A DNA stretch of 64,000 nt from JBBIQS01 sp037442205 (GCA_037442205.1 JBBIQS010000016.1:1-64000); one strand, 5' to 3'. Shown: positions 32,332 to 41,187, counted from the first letter of the stretch. Notes: generated from the letters alone by a model not told the origin. Program-made: numbers and translations.

Positions 32332-33933
32332 CTACTTGATCTGGATGCACTCGCGCACGGGGATGATCACGCTCAGGCCCGGCCAGCCGACCTCGCGGCG
32401 GATGAGCTCCACGTTCTGGGCGTGGTGCTTGCGGTGGGGGTTGACGACGTGGATGTGCTCGGGGTGCACGCCCATGCCCTTGAGCACCTCGACCAGCGGC
32501 TGGCCGCTGAGCATCGTCTGCTGCTGCCCGGTCATCCCCACCGTCGAGTTGTCGAGGATGAAGACCACCATGTTCAGGTTCTGCCGGGCAGCGCCGAGCA
32601 GGCCGGTCAGGCCGGAGTGGGCGAAGGTCGAGTCGCCGATGGTGGCGAACACCGGGTGCATCCCGGCCTGCGCCGCGCCCATGGCCATCGGGATCGAGGC
32701 CCCCATGTCCACGCAGCTGTGGGCGGCCTCGTGGGGCGCGTAGGCCGCCAGGGCGTAGCAGCCGATGTCGGAGAAGACCCGCGCCTCGGGGAACTCCTGG
32801 AGCATCACCTTGATCGCGGCGTAGCTGTCGATGTGCGGGCAGCCGTCGCACAGCGAGGGCGGGCGGCTGGCCAGCGTGACCGCCGGCAGCTTCTGGCGCG
32901 GCCGCTCCGGCAGCCCGAGCGCGGCGCGGACGGTGTCCGGGGTCAGTTCGCCGGTGCGCGGCAGCACGCCGTCCAGGCGCCCGTGCACCTTCTTGCCCTT
33001 GGGATTGCCGAACAGCCCGTTGAGCTCGCCCTCGAGGTACGGATAGCCGTCCTCGAGCACCAGCACCTCGTCCACCTCCTCCAGCAGCCGGGCGACCAGC
33101 GCGGAGGGGATCGGATAGGTGCCGACCTTGAGATAGCTGGGCAGCTCATCACCGGGGGCGAAGTTCTCCAGCAGGTAGTTGACGGCGATGCCGCAGGCGA
33201 TGACCCCGCGCCGGCCGCCCTTGGGGTTGAGCTTGAGCTGGTTGAAGCGCGACTCGTTCGACCACTGGCGCAGCGCCGGCTGCTTCTCCACCAGCGACTT
33301 GAACCCGCGCCGGGCGTTGGCCGGCAGCAGCGTCCAGCGCGCCACCTCGTCGGTGGGCTTGAGCGGGTTGGGCGAGCGCCGCTCGCGCCTGACCGTCACC
33401 CCGCTGCGGCTGTGCGACAGCCTGGTCACCAGCCGCAGCATCACCGGCACCTTGAACCGCTCCGAGAGCTCGTAGGCCTCGGCGGTCATGTCGTAGGCCT
33501 CCTGGCCGCTGGACGGCTCCAGGCACGGGAGCAGGGCGAAGCTGGCGTAGATGCGGCTGTCCTGCTCGTTCTGGCTGGAGTGCATCCCCGGGTCGTCGGC
33601 GCTGGCCACCACGAACCCGCCCTCGACGCCGGTGACGGCGCTGTTCATGAACGGGTCGGCGGCTACGTTGAGCCCGACGTGCTTGAAGGAGACGAGCGCC
33701 CGCCGGCCGGCATAGCTCATCCCCAGCGCCTCCTCGTAGGCCACCTTCTCGTTGGCCGACCAGACGTGGTGGACCCCGCCGTCCTTGGCCGGGGGCATCC
33801 CCGCGGTCTCCCGCTCGACGCACTCGAAGATCTCGGTGGCCGGGGTCCCGGGGTACGAATAGGCGCCGCTCAGGCCTGAGTGAATGGCGGCCAGGGCGAC
33901 TGCCTCGTCGCCGAGCAAGGGCTTGCGCTCCAT
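32332..33933 (-). CDS. iorA: Indolepyruvate ferredoxin oxidoreductase alpha subunit lacking its ferredoxin domain
   Basis: A 533-residue thiamine-diphosphate enzyme. The N-terminal pyrimidine-binding domain shows GAYSYPGTPATEI and SANEKVAYEEALGMSYAG; the central cysteine block LCDGCPH and the PP-domain GDSTFAHSGLTGLLGAARQN with ILDNSTVGMTG bind thiamine diphosphate and magnesium. Family members usually end with a two-cluster [4Fe-4S] ferredoxin domain of eight cysteines; this one stops at VIIPVRECIQIK and iorB starts 18 bases later, so the domain is genuinely absent. The electron acceptor must be another protein or the enzyme is a different 2-oxoacid oxidoreductase. GGAGAG precedes the ATG. 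Confidence 0.9.
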   Translation of the reverse strand: MERKPLLGDEAVALAAIHSGLSGAYSYPGTPATEIFECVERETAGMPPAKDGGVHHVWSANEKVAYEEALGMSYAGRRALVSFKHVGLNVAADPFMNSAVTGVEGGFVVASADDPGMHSSQNEQDSRIYASFALLPCLEPSSGQEAYDMTAEAYELSERFKVPVMLRLVTRLSHSRSGVTVRRERRSPNPLKPTDEVARWTLLPANARRGFKSLVEKQPALRQWSNESRFNQLKLNPKGGRRGVIACGIAVNYLLENFAPGDELPSYLKVGTYPIPSALVARLLEEVDEVLVLEDGYPYLEGELNGLFGNPKGKKVHGRLDGVLPRTGELTPDTVRAALGLPERPRQKLPAVTLASRPPSLCDGCPHIDSYAAIKVMLQEFPEARVFSDIGCYALAAYAPHEAAHSCVDMGASIPMAMGAAQAGMHPVFATIGDSTFAHSGLTGLLGAARQNLNMVVFILDNSTVGMTGQQQTMLSGQPLVEVLKGMGVHPEHIHVVNPHRKHHAQNVELIRREVGWPGLSVIIPVRECIQIK

Positions 33934-34291
33934 GATGTCTCTCCAAGATGTCGCTGCTCGCCAGCCGTCGAGCGGGCCGCGACAGGCGCGCGCTCCCGGC
34001 TGATCGCGGCTTGGTATAGCCCTGCATTGTCCGCGAGTAAACACTCCCCCGGCGGGGCTCCAGCCCGCCGGAAAGCTCAGGAAATAGCGGCCATTAGCCG
34101 CCGTTGGGGCGGTCCTTCACAGCCCGGCAGGCCGGGACTCAAGTGACCTGTGAGAGCGCGGGAGCGAGAGCCGGGCTGTGCCAACGCCGCCAGGGCGCTG
34201 GCCGCCGTTCTCGCTGATGGAGTCGCTGCCCGGCCGCGCCGCCGCAGGGGCGTCGCGAAGGACGAGGCGCTTGCGCCGGCCCGAGTCGCAA
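33934..34291. other. Gap between the iorA operon and the HExxH-protein gene
   Basis: No credible gene is seen. It contains the presumed ior promoter (34013-34041), the hairpin CCGGCGGG-N7-CCCGCCGG (34049-34071) and a short CCCGG-rich palindrome near 34123-34136. Either hairpin could help end transcription of the upstream minus-strand gene, but neither has a T-tract. Confidence 0.5.
34013..34041 (-). promoter_or_regulatory. Putative promoter of the ior operon
   Basis: On the minus strand TTTACT (34041-34036) and TATACC (34018-34013) are 17 bases apart, pointing at iorA with a predicted leader of about 70 bases. Each hexamer matches four of six sigma-70 consensus positions. Confidence 0.45.
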
Positions 34292-34813
34292 TCAGCGGCC
34301 GCGCAGAAAGCGCTCGATGTTGCGCAGCAGCCGCTGCACGTCGTCGGGCGACATCCACGGGTTGGAGAGGTGCTGCAGCACCTGCGCGTCGCTCATCCCC
34401 AGCCGCCGCCCCTCGCTCACCGCCACCGAGTAGCCCTCGATCTCGGTCGGGCGATCGACGTAGGCGTAGCTCTCGTCCCACAGGTCGGCCCCATGGGCCA
34501 GCTGGCGCAGGTGCGTCAGCTCGTGCAGCAGATCGAGATAGAGGTCGAGCGGCCGGCCCTGCTCGTAGTAGCCCTGGGCGAGCACGATGCACGGGACGTC
34601 GACGTCGATCCATGCGTAGCCGCGGATCTCGCGGAGGTCGACCTGGGCGGTGGCCAGCAGCTTCTGCCGATCGCGCTTGTCGGGGGCCACCAGGTCGAAC
34701 GCCGGGCTCTGGGCGATGTCAGGCAGCAGCTCGACGTACAGCCGCTTGCCCTTGGCAAGCCCGCGCCTGATGCGGGCGAAGTCTGGAAGCTTCTGCTCAT
34801 TGAATTGGGCCAC
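34292..34813 (-). CDS. Small HExxH metallopeptidase-like protein
   Basis: A 173-residue protein with HELTH (about residues 98-102) and, about 28 residues later, PTEIEGYSVAV, which could supply the glutamate third ligand of a gluzincin zinc site. FDLVAPDKRDRQKLLATAQ and DVPCIVLAQGYYEQG precede it. It has no signal peptide, so the substrate is probably cytoplasmic. The GTG at 34813 was chosen because GGAG lies five bases upstream; longer in-frame reading overlaps the DUF4388 gene and is Gly/Arg/Ala-rich shadow. 98 bases downstream of the DUF4388 gene. Confidence 0.65.
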   Translation of the reverse strand: MAQFNEQKLPDFARIRRGLAKGKRLYVELLPDIAQSPAFDLVAPDKRDRQKLLATAQVDLREIRGYAWIDVDVPCIVLAQGYYEQGRPLDLYLDLLHELTHLRQLAHGADLWDESYAYVDRPTEIEGYSVAVSEGRRLGMSDAQVLQHLSNPWMSPDDVQRLLRNIERFLRGR

Positions 34814-34911
34814 GCTCGCTCCGGTCGGGGCGGATTCTCCACGGCCGAGGGCCTTCAGGCCAGCCTCGTTCGGGGGCGGGGGCGCGAAAAATGGAGGCGA
34901 ATCGGGCTCTT

Positions 34912-36039
34912 TCAGTTGCGCCGGAACCCGATCAGCGAGGCCTGCACCAGGCGGTTCAGGATGCGCAGCGCCTCCAATTCGCCCATCGGCGCCGCCTTGA
35001 TCACCGCCCGCAGGTCGGCGCCGGAGTCGACGCGCATCAGCAGGTAGTGCTCGGCCGGCTGCAGCTTGAGCGCCGCCAGCTGCTCGCTGCGCGCGCGCAC
35101 GTAGGGGCGCCCTTCGATCCGGAGCAGGTCGTCGGTGAGCTTGAGCACCAGCGCCTGCTGGGCGTCGCGCAGCACCTGCAGCGCCACGCTCGAGGGAGCC
35201 TGCTCGCAGGCCCGGGCCGCCAGCGTCGCCGCCTCGCTGGCCCTCCCGCTGCGCAGCATCACCTTGGCCGCCTCGACCAGGCTCTTGCCGTCCGTCTCGC
35301 GGGCCTTGGTCGCCCACGGGTCGAGCTCCGCCGGCAGCAGCCGGCCCTTGGCCACCATCCCCGCCAGGCGGCGGTAGACCTGGAACTCGCCCTCGCGGAA
35401 GGCCGCCAGCGCCGCGCTCACCGGCTGGCCCTCGCGCGCCAGGTTCAGGAGCACCTGCTCGTCGGGCTGGATCGCGTGCGGCTTGTCCGACTCGCCCTTG
35501 CCCAGCCGCAGGATCGCGTCGGGCGAGGGGAAGAGCTTGAGGTAATCCTTCCACAGCTTGGCCCGGTGCAGCGCCTCGCGGTGCAGGTCGGCCAGCGACA
35601 CCCGCACCTTCACCCCCTGGCCCGCATCCGGCTCGCCGGGGACGAACTCCACCTCGCCGTGCTCCCAGCGGTAGCTGTCGAGCAGCCCTTCGTTGATCTT
35701 GGAGACCAGCGCCGCCCGCACTCGATCCTCGTCCAGGGCGCCGTTGGCCGGCAGGATCTTGCCCAGCAGCACCTGGGTCTCTTCCTGCGAGCGGAAGGCC
35801 TGGGCCGCCGCCCGGCTCGACACCAGCCCGAAGTCGACCAGGTACTGCCCCAGGTACTCGCGGGGATCGGCGCTCGAGGAGCGGACCACCGCTCCGCCCA
35901 CCAGCTCGAAGGTCCGCCGCTGCGCGCCGCGCGACACCTTGAGCACGCCGCTGGCCCGCTTGTCGGCCAGCTTCGGGACCAGATCCCACAAGGGCATCGA
36001 CTCCAGCCCACCGCTCACCGGCTCGACGCTGGCCTGCAT
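34912..36039 (-). CDS. DUF4388-domain protein
   Basis: A 375-residue protein. Residues 8-110 form a DUF4388 domain: SMPLWDLVPKLADKRASGVLKVSRGAQRRTFELVGGAVV (in parts), then a RAFRSQEE...LLGKIL segment and WEHGEVEFVPG. DUF4388 proteins in Myxococcota and Deinococcota are linked to Ras-like GTPases and gliding or polarity regulation. The rest is helical, with TPR-like elements (LVEAAKVMLRSGRASEAATLAARACEQAP) and a C-terminal winged-helix-like end. The start at MQASVEPVSGG gives the usual N-terminus. First gene of the pair. Confidence 0.82.
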   Translation of the reverse strand: MQASVEPVSGGLESMPLWDLVPKLADKRASGVLKVSRGAQRRTFELVGGAVVRSSSADPREYLGQYLVDFGLVSSRAAAQAFRSQEETQVLLGKILPANGALDEDRVRAALVSKINEGLLDSYRWEHGEVEFVPGEPDAGQGVKVRVSLADLHREALHRAKLWKDYLKLFPSPDAILRLGKGESDKPHAIQPDEQVLLNLAREGQPVSAALAAFREGEFQVYRRLAGMVAKGRLLPAELDPWATKARETDGKSLVEAAKVMLRSGRASEAATLAARACEQAPSSVALQVLRDAQQALVLKLTDDLLRIEGRPYVRARSEQLAALKLQPAEHYLLMRVDSGADLRAVIKAAPMGELEALRILNRLVQASLIGFRRN

Positions 36040-36184
36040 CCCTGCGACCTCCCGCGGCGCCCGTGGCCGAAGCGCGCCGAGCGATTGTGCAGGATTCACA
36101 CAGACGATTTCAAGACAGAGCCGATCCTTTGTGGCCGAACTACCCGGGGCGAAGTCCGCGCGCGAGGGCGGCAAGCTGCCCGGG

Positions 36185-37381
36185 CTACTGCAGGATTTGG
36201 CGCAGCAGTCCGGCGGCGGCCTGGACCTGCTCGGTGGCACAGGAGAATGCGAAGCGGATGTGGCCGGCCCCCGCCGGCCCGAATACCTCGCCTGGAGCGC
36301 TGCCCACGCCGGCCTTGGCGATCAGGTGCTCGGTCATCGCCCAGCCGTCGCGCTTGCCGCGCTCGTCGCGCCAGCCGTCGGCGATCCGCGCCCAGAGGTA
36401 GAAGGCGCCCTGGGGCTTGAACAGGGTCAGCGCCTTGCCTCCTTCCAGCGCCGCGCACAGCGCGTCGCGGCGCTGCTGGTACTCGCGCGCCATCTGGCGC
36501 GGGGCGTCCTGGGGACCGGTGAGGGCCGCCACCCCGCCGTGCTGAGTGGCGGAGTTGACCCCGTTGATGGTGCAGCGCAGGTACTTGGCCATCCGCTCCA
36601 CCAGCCGGTCGTCGTTGCAGCTCAGATAGCCCAGCCGCAGCCCGCTCATGGCGTAGCTCTTGGACATCGAGAAGATGCTGAGCACCCTGTCGTAGCCCAG
36701 CGAGCCCAGGCTGACGTGCTCGCGGCCGTCGTAGATCACGTGCTCGTAGGCCTCGTCGCTGACCAGCCACAGGCCGTGCTTCTCGGCCAGCCGGGCGATC
36801 TCGGTGAGTCCCTGGCGATCGATCACCAGGCCGGTGGGATTGTGGGGCGAATTGACCACGATCGCCCGGGTGCGCGGGGTGATCGCCTGCTCGATGGCCG
36901 CCGCCTGGTAGCGCTCGCCGTGGAGCTCGTCGAGCCGGACCCGCACCGGCACTCCGCCGGCCAGGGAGACGATGTCGGCGGTCTCGGTCCAGGTCGGGTC
37001 GGGCATGATCACCTCGTCGCCCGGGGTGACCAGCGAGTGGAAGGCGATGAAGAGCCCGTTCATGGCCCCGTTGGTGACCAGCACGTGGTCGGGGTCGCGC
37101 ACCGGGATCTTGTTGGCCTCGGTGAGCTTGCGAAAGGCGGCCTCGCGCAGCGGCTTGATGCCGGCTCCGGCGGTGTAGTGGGTCTGCCCGTCGCGCAGCG
37201 CCTTCTCGATCGCCGCCAGAATGTGCCCGGGCACCGCGAACGACGGATCGCCCGACTCCAGCCGGTAGACCTTCTTGCCCTTGGCCTGGGCCTCCAGCAG
37301 CCGGTCGCGGACGGTGACGATGCCGCCCAGGGGAATGGAATCGGCCACGTGCTGGGCCCTGCCCTGCCGCTCGGAAGTCAT
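36185..37381 (-). CDS. Class I/II pyridoxal-phosphate aminotransferase
   Basis: A 398-residue fold-type I aminotransferase. RLESGDPSFAVP, the PLP-ring motif NSPHNPTGLV, SDEAYEHVIYDG, and the Schiff-base lysine in SMSKSYAMSGLRLGY are all present, and RFAFSCATE carries the substrate carboxylate-binding Arg. The family includes aspartate and aromatic aminotransferases; the specificity is not readable. The 2-oxoacid it would produce could feed the ior operon 2.3 kb downstream on the same strand, an attractive but unproven link. Divergent from the YtpQ-like gene. Confidence 0.92.
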   Translation of the reverse strand: MTSERQGRAQHVADSIPLGGIVTVRDRLLEAQAKGKKVYRLESGDPSFAVPGHILAAIEKALRDGQTHYTAGAGIKPLREAAFRKLTEANKIPVRDPDHVLVTNGAMNGLFIAFHSLVTPGDEVIMPDPTWTETADIVSLAGGVPVRVRLDELHGERYQAAAIEQAITPRTRAIVVNSPHNPTGLVIDRQGLTEIARLAEKHGLWLVSDEAYEHVIYDGREHVSLGSLGYDRVLSIFSMSKSYAMSGLRLGYLSCNDDRLVERMAKYLRCTINGVNSATQHGGVAALTGPQDAPRQMAREYQQRRDALCAALEGGKALTLFKPQGAFYLWARIADGWRDERGKRDGWAMTEHLIAKAGVGSAPGEVFGPAGAGHIRFAFSCATEQVQAAAGLLRQILQ

Positions 37382-37651
37382 GGTTGGCGCCTTTCGCTGG
37401 GGTTGCCGACCCTTCCGACTGGCAGGGCCCGGCCTCGCTCACCCGGCGCAGACTGCGCTCGCCCTCCGGATTCCTCAAGCAATTCGCCCTGTTGACCCCT
37501 GCTCCCTATCCGCTGCCGAACACCGCGCGCCGGAAAGATGAGCTGTGATGGCGGCCTGCGGACACCTTGGCTAAGTGGCGCGTGGCCGGGAAGGGGCTTT
37601 CGGCGGTCCTAGATGGGCGCCGACAGGTCAACCTCGAGAAGGAGGGCCGGC

Positions 37652-38629
37652 TTGATCACTTCGTTGAAGCTTCCGAGCTCGAGCACCGAGGATGCGAGGA
37701 TCACCGCCGAGTGGGCCGATTTCATGACCGAGGCGCAGCAGCAGCGCTTCGTGGACGAAGTCAGCTGCCACCTTCGCTCGCTGGGCTGCGACTTCGAGTG
37801 CCGCCAGGGGGCGGTGCTGTTGCGGACCAAGGCCAGGCGCAAGCCGCAGCAGCTGGGGCTGCTCAACCTGGCCCAGCACTGCGCCCGCATGGAGGCGAGC
37901 AGCTGGCCGGCGCTGATCTCGGCGCACTTCGAGCGGCTGTTCGCCTCGCGCTCGGAGGACGAGGCGCTGCGGCGGGACTCGGCGGACTTCGAGAAGGTCC
38001 GTCACTCGCTCAAGGTGCGGATCTTCCCCAGCGAGAACCTGGAGTTGCCGCTGCGCGACAGGCTGGTGTGGCGCCAGGCGGCGCCCGGGATGTCGGCGGT
38101 GCTGGTGTTCGACCTGCCGTCGGCGGCGCGCACGGTGATCCGCGAGGAAGCGCGGCAATGGCAGCGCACCGACGAGGCGCTGTTCGAGATCGGCCTGGCC
38201 AACGTGCGCGCCCAGGACCCGGTGCGCCGCCAGCAGTTGACGCTGTCCGATGAGGCCGGGGTGTCAGTGACCGCGCTGGCCGGGGACACCTTCTTCACCA
38301 GCAGCCACGCGCTGTTCCTGGACGAGTACCTGCCGCCGGGCTCCGACGGGGCGGTGGTGGCCATCCCGAACCGGCAGGTGGTGCTCTTCTACCCGCTGAT
38401 TGACCTCAAGGTGGTGGGGGCGATCAACGCGATGATTCCGCTGGCGCAGCGCATGTTCCGCAACGGCCCGGGCTCGATCTGCCCCGACCTCTACTGGTTC
38501 AAGCACGGCCAGCTGACCCTGCTGCCCAGCCGGCTGGAGGGCCGCACCCTGTCGTTCGAACCGCCGGAGGAGTTCGTCGAGGCCCTGGGGCGGCTGTTCG
38601 CACACTGGGAGAGGTTCGCGCTGCAGTAG
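37652..38629 (+). CDS. DUF1444/YtpQ-like protein
   Basis: A 325-residue soluble protein. The N-terminal half (MTEAQQQRFVDEVSCHLRSLG) and the central block with FERLF and the later GDTFFTSSHALFLDEYLPPGSDGAVVAIPNRQVVLFYPLI (in parts) resemble the DUF1444/YtpQ family of unknown function. The match is by pattern only. The TTG at 37652 is taken as start because AGGAGGG lies six bases upstream; an ATG 13 codons earlier has no ribosome-binding sequence and adds a basic, non-family stretch. Convergent with the ankyrin gene. Confidence 0.6.
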   Translation: MITSLKLPSSSTEDARITAEWADFMTEAQQQRFVDEVSCHLRSLGCDFECRQGAVLLRTKARRKPQQLGLLNLAQHCARMEASSWPALISAHFERLFASRSEDEALRRDSADFEKVRHSLKVRIFPSENLELPLRDRLVWRQAAPGMSAVLVFDLPSAARTVIREEARQWQRTDEALFEIGLANVRAQDPVRRQQLTLSDEAGVSVTALAGDTFFTSSHALFLDEYLPPGSDGAVVAIPNRQVVLFYPLIDLKVVGAINAMIPLAQRMFRNGPGSICPDLYWFKHGQLTLLPSRLEGRTLSFEPPEEFVEALGRLFAHWERFALQ

Positions 38630-38758
38630 CGAGCCGCGGAGTCCGTTCAGCGAGACCGCCCGAGGGCCGCGAGCGCGCGCGTCGAGGCGAACGCTGTGAA
38701 GGTGCGGCGGACCTGTCCTCGCTCGCGGACTACGGCGAATCTGACCGCCGGACAGGAC

Positions 38759-39394
38759 TCAGGTCGTTCGCCCGGTTGGCGGGAAGTAGCGCTCGAACAG
38801 CTCGCCGATCGCGTCATTGCGATGCTCGGCCACAAGGTCGAGGGCAGTCATCCTCATCCAACCCTGGACCGTGGGATCCGCCCCAAACTGAAGAAGCAGC
38901 TCAACCATCGGCAGGTTTGACAGCCGAATGGCTTCTACCAGAGCCGTGTCTCCGATCGTCTTCTCGTCGTGGGCGTTCACCGGCGAACCCGCCTGGAGCA
39001 AGAGCCGCGCGGTGCGGACATCGCCCGATTGGACCGCGCAGACAAGCGGCGTCCGACCGAGATCATCGAACCAAGTCAAGGCGACTCTTCCACCAGCAGC
39101 GAGGAGCGCCGAGAGAGTCTCGAAATGACCGTTTCGTGCCGCGTGATGAACAGAGGTCCCGCCGCCCTCGACGTGTACTTCACTCGCGACCAGGGCGCCC
39201 AAGCCGACAAGGCAGCGCACACGAGACAGCGTCCCCTCCGGCCCCACGCTGAGAACCGTTGAAACGGTAAGGCCGGTCTCTCCTGTGGCCAGCACATGAT
39301 TCGCGTTTCCGATTGCTCCGATCGCCCTGACAATCTCTCCGCACTGCCCAGACCGAATTGCCTCCACCAGCATGCGGTCATAGTCCTCGCTCAT
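38759..39394 (-). CDS. Cytoplasmic ankyrin-repeat protein
   Basis: A 211-residue protein with about four ankyrin repeats (VHHAARNGHFETLSALLAAGG, GRTPLVCAVQSGDVRTARLLLQAGSPVN, GDTALVEAIRLSNLPMVELLLQFGADP). No signal peptide. Base composition looks less GC-rich than its neighbours, with more A/T-ended codons, suggesting more recent arrival; this was judged by eye. Function unknown. Confidence 0.82.
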   Translation of the reverse strand: MSEDYDRMLVEAIRSGQCGEIVRAIGAIGNANHVLATGETGLTVSTVLSVGPEGTLSRVRCLVGLGALVASEVHVEGGGTSVHHAARNGHFETLSALLAAGGRVALTWFDDLGRTPLVCAVQSGDVRTARLLLQAGSPVNAHDEKTIGDTALVEAIRLSNLPMVELLLQFGADPTVQGWMRMTALDLVAEHRNDAIGELFERYFPPTGRTT

Positions 39395-39445
39395 AACTTC
39401 ACCCTTACTGAAACTGGGGGCCGGGCAGAGGAAGAGGACCCAGTC

Positions 39446-39868
39446 TCATGGTCCGCTCGCGCACTTCACGACGCGCGGAAGCTTGAGGGAAATCTCGCCC
39501 TTCACGTCAGCAAGTGCGCGCGACAAGGGGCCCAGCAAGCAGTTCTTGGCGATCCCGTCGAGGCGCTCGGCCGCAATCCCCTTGGCTGTCAGTGCGATGG
39601 TCCAGGCGCCATCGGCGCTTCGTTTGGCGTCCACGAGGACGCGCCCGCTCTGATAGGCGACGCATTGCTCTTCGAACACGTCCTGCAGACAGCGGTACTC
39701 CGCCTTCCAATACCCCGAGCGAAGGCGTTGCGTGATCTCTGATCGGCGTGAAATGCCAATTGGCGACCGACTCACCCCGGCGTCAGGTTCGGCCGCGGAA
39801 GCAGTGGTCACAAGAAGCAACAGCAATAGCGCCACCGGGGCGGCGGCACAGACACGCAGATTCCCCAC
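39446..39868 (-). CDS. Small exported protein with four cysteines
   Basis: A 140-residue protein with a signal-type hydrophobic start (VALLLLLLVTTASAAEPD). The mature part contains CLQDVFEEQC and, further on, a Cys at KNCLLGP and one at the C-terminus, enough for two disulfides, and a strand-helix pattern around SGRVLVDAKRSADGAWTIALT that resembles TonB-C/AgmX-like periplasmic domains, an unproven guess. The GTG at 39868 has GAGGGAGGG about six bases upstream; earlier in-frame codons give only a basic Ala/Pro-rich leader. Confidence 0.6.
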   Translation of the reverse strand: MGNLRVCAAAPVALLLLLLVTTASAAEPDAGVSRSPIGISRRSEITQRLRSGYWKAEYRCLQDVFEEQCVAYQSGRVLVDAKRSADGAWTIALTAKGIAAERLDGIAKNCLLGPLSRALADVKGEISLKLPRVVKCASGP

Positions 39869-39949
39869 CGGAGCCCTCCCTCTGGTTCGAGCCGACGCCG
39901 CACCCGGGACGCGCGGCATCGGCGCGCACAATCCGCTGCAGGTTCGCAG

Positions 39950-41053
39950 CTACTTCACGCTCGCCCAGCTCGAGTCGCCGTTGGCCCAGCGGCTGATCCA
40001 GGCTTTGAGAGCGATGCCGCCGTTGGGCTGGGAGATGTGGTCGAAGCCGCCGACCATCACGTGCTGCGAGCCGGCCAGCTGGAAGTAGCGGGCGTTGCTG
40101 CTCGGGTCGTAGTGAGAGGTCAGAAGGGCGTCGGTGGCGGTCTCGAAGTCGGTCCCCGAGGTCGAGTAGCCGAAGTACTGCCGGATGACTCCGTCGCTGC
40201 GGTAGTCGAGCAGCCCGAAGCGGCGATTGGGATAGCTGGTGCTGAGCCAGCTCAGCAGCGCCGCGGGCTCGGTCGCGCAGTTGGTGCAGGCCGGCGGAAT
40301 GGTGACGTTCCAGGCCTGCAGCCAGGCCGCGTAGCGCCCGCCGACCGCGGGAACCAGCGGCGAGCAGTCGGCCAGGGCGTGCACCTCGGCCGCGGGGAAC
40401 GCCGCGGCGTAGCGGGCGTAGTTGAACTGCGCCCCGTAGCCCCCGGCGCTCGAGCCCGACAGCCAGATCTTGCCCGCCTGCGGGAAGGTGGCCGTCAGCC
40501 GCTTGAGGAAGGCGTCCATGTTGGCCGCGCCCTTGTGGAAAGCCTTCTTGTCCGGCTTGGTGGAGTCGTAGGTGCGCACCGCGTCGCCGGCGAAGATGTC
40601 GCCGGTGCAGTAGGGAATGAAGATGAAGCTGGCGTCCTTGAACGGGTTCTCGGGATCGGTCCGGTCGACGATGGCCTCGCTGGCGAGGGGCAGTTGGTCG
40701 AACTCGGCCTTGGTGAAGCCGGTCGCCATGTTGGCCGCCGTGTTGTAGACGAAGCACGTCGCGTAGTCCCAGCAGGCGCCGCCGCCCTCCATGTAGACCA
40801 GCACGTCCTTGCTCTTGCTGCTCAGGTTGACCCCGATGCCGGTGGCGGCGCCGTTGCCGCAGGCCGAGTCGGGGAAGTCCACCCAGGTCCAGGTGTTCAC
40901 CGGAGCGGTGATCGGATTTCCCTGCACGCCGGCATCAGAGCTGAGCTCGTTGGTGTTTCCGGCGTCGGCCGAGCTGCCAGAGCCGCCGCAGCCCGCGAGC
41001 AGCACGGCCAGCGACAGGGCGAGGACCGCGGACAGGATCGAAGATCGGGACAT
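39950..41053 (-). CDS. Pectinacetylesterase-family (NOTUM-like) lipoprotein
   Basis: A 367-residue alpha/beta hydrolase lipoprotein (signal ending VLLAGC, Cys22, then a DAG linker). VYMEGGGACWDYATCF is the family N-terminal motif, GSSAGGYGA holds the nucleophilic Ser, and the C-terminal GSQHVMVGG gives the His. Family members deacetylate plant pectin or, as NOTUM, remove a lipid from Wnt proteins; a deacylase acting on extracellular polysaccharide is the modest inference here. GAGGAGAA precedes the ATG. Not in an operon. Confidence 0.9.
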   Translation of the reverse strand: MSRSSILSAVLALSLAVLLAGCGGSGSSADAGNTNELSSDAGVQGNPITAPVNTWTWVDFPDSACGNGAATGIGVNLSSKSKDVLVYMEGGGACWDYATCFVYNTAANMATGFTKAEFDQLPLASEAIVDRTDPENPFKDASFIFIPYCTGDIFAGDAVRTYDSTKPDKKAFHKGAANMDAFLKRLTATFPQAGKIWLSGSSAGGYGAQFNYARYAAAFPAAEVHALADCSPLVPAVGGRYAAWLQAWNVTIPPACTNCATEPAALLSWLSTSYPNRRFGLLDYRSDGVIRQYFGYSTSGTDFETATDALLTSHYDPSSNARYFQLAGSQHVMVGGFDHISQPNGGIALKAWISRWANGDSSWASVK

Positions 41054-41187
41054 GGGGTTCTCCTCGAGAGAGCGCCTCACTCTAACGCGCTCGCTGCCGC
41101 GCTGCTGCCAACGCCGGCCCGGGCCGCCTGTGAAAAGCGAAACTGTTCACCGGGCGTCAATGGCCTCTTTCGGACGACAACCGGAGG

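Noticed and set aside
31948..33879. A long plus-strand frame opposite iorAB
   Set aside because: Composition is His/Gln/Val/Asp-rich shadow and the opposite strand encodes a well supported IorA and IorB.
34814..35989. N-terminal extension of the small HExxH protein
   Set aside because: This stretch overlaps the DUF4388 gene in another frame and is Gly/Arg/Ala-rich; a GTG with a ribosome-binding sequence at 34813 gives a sensible domain start.
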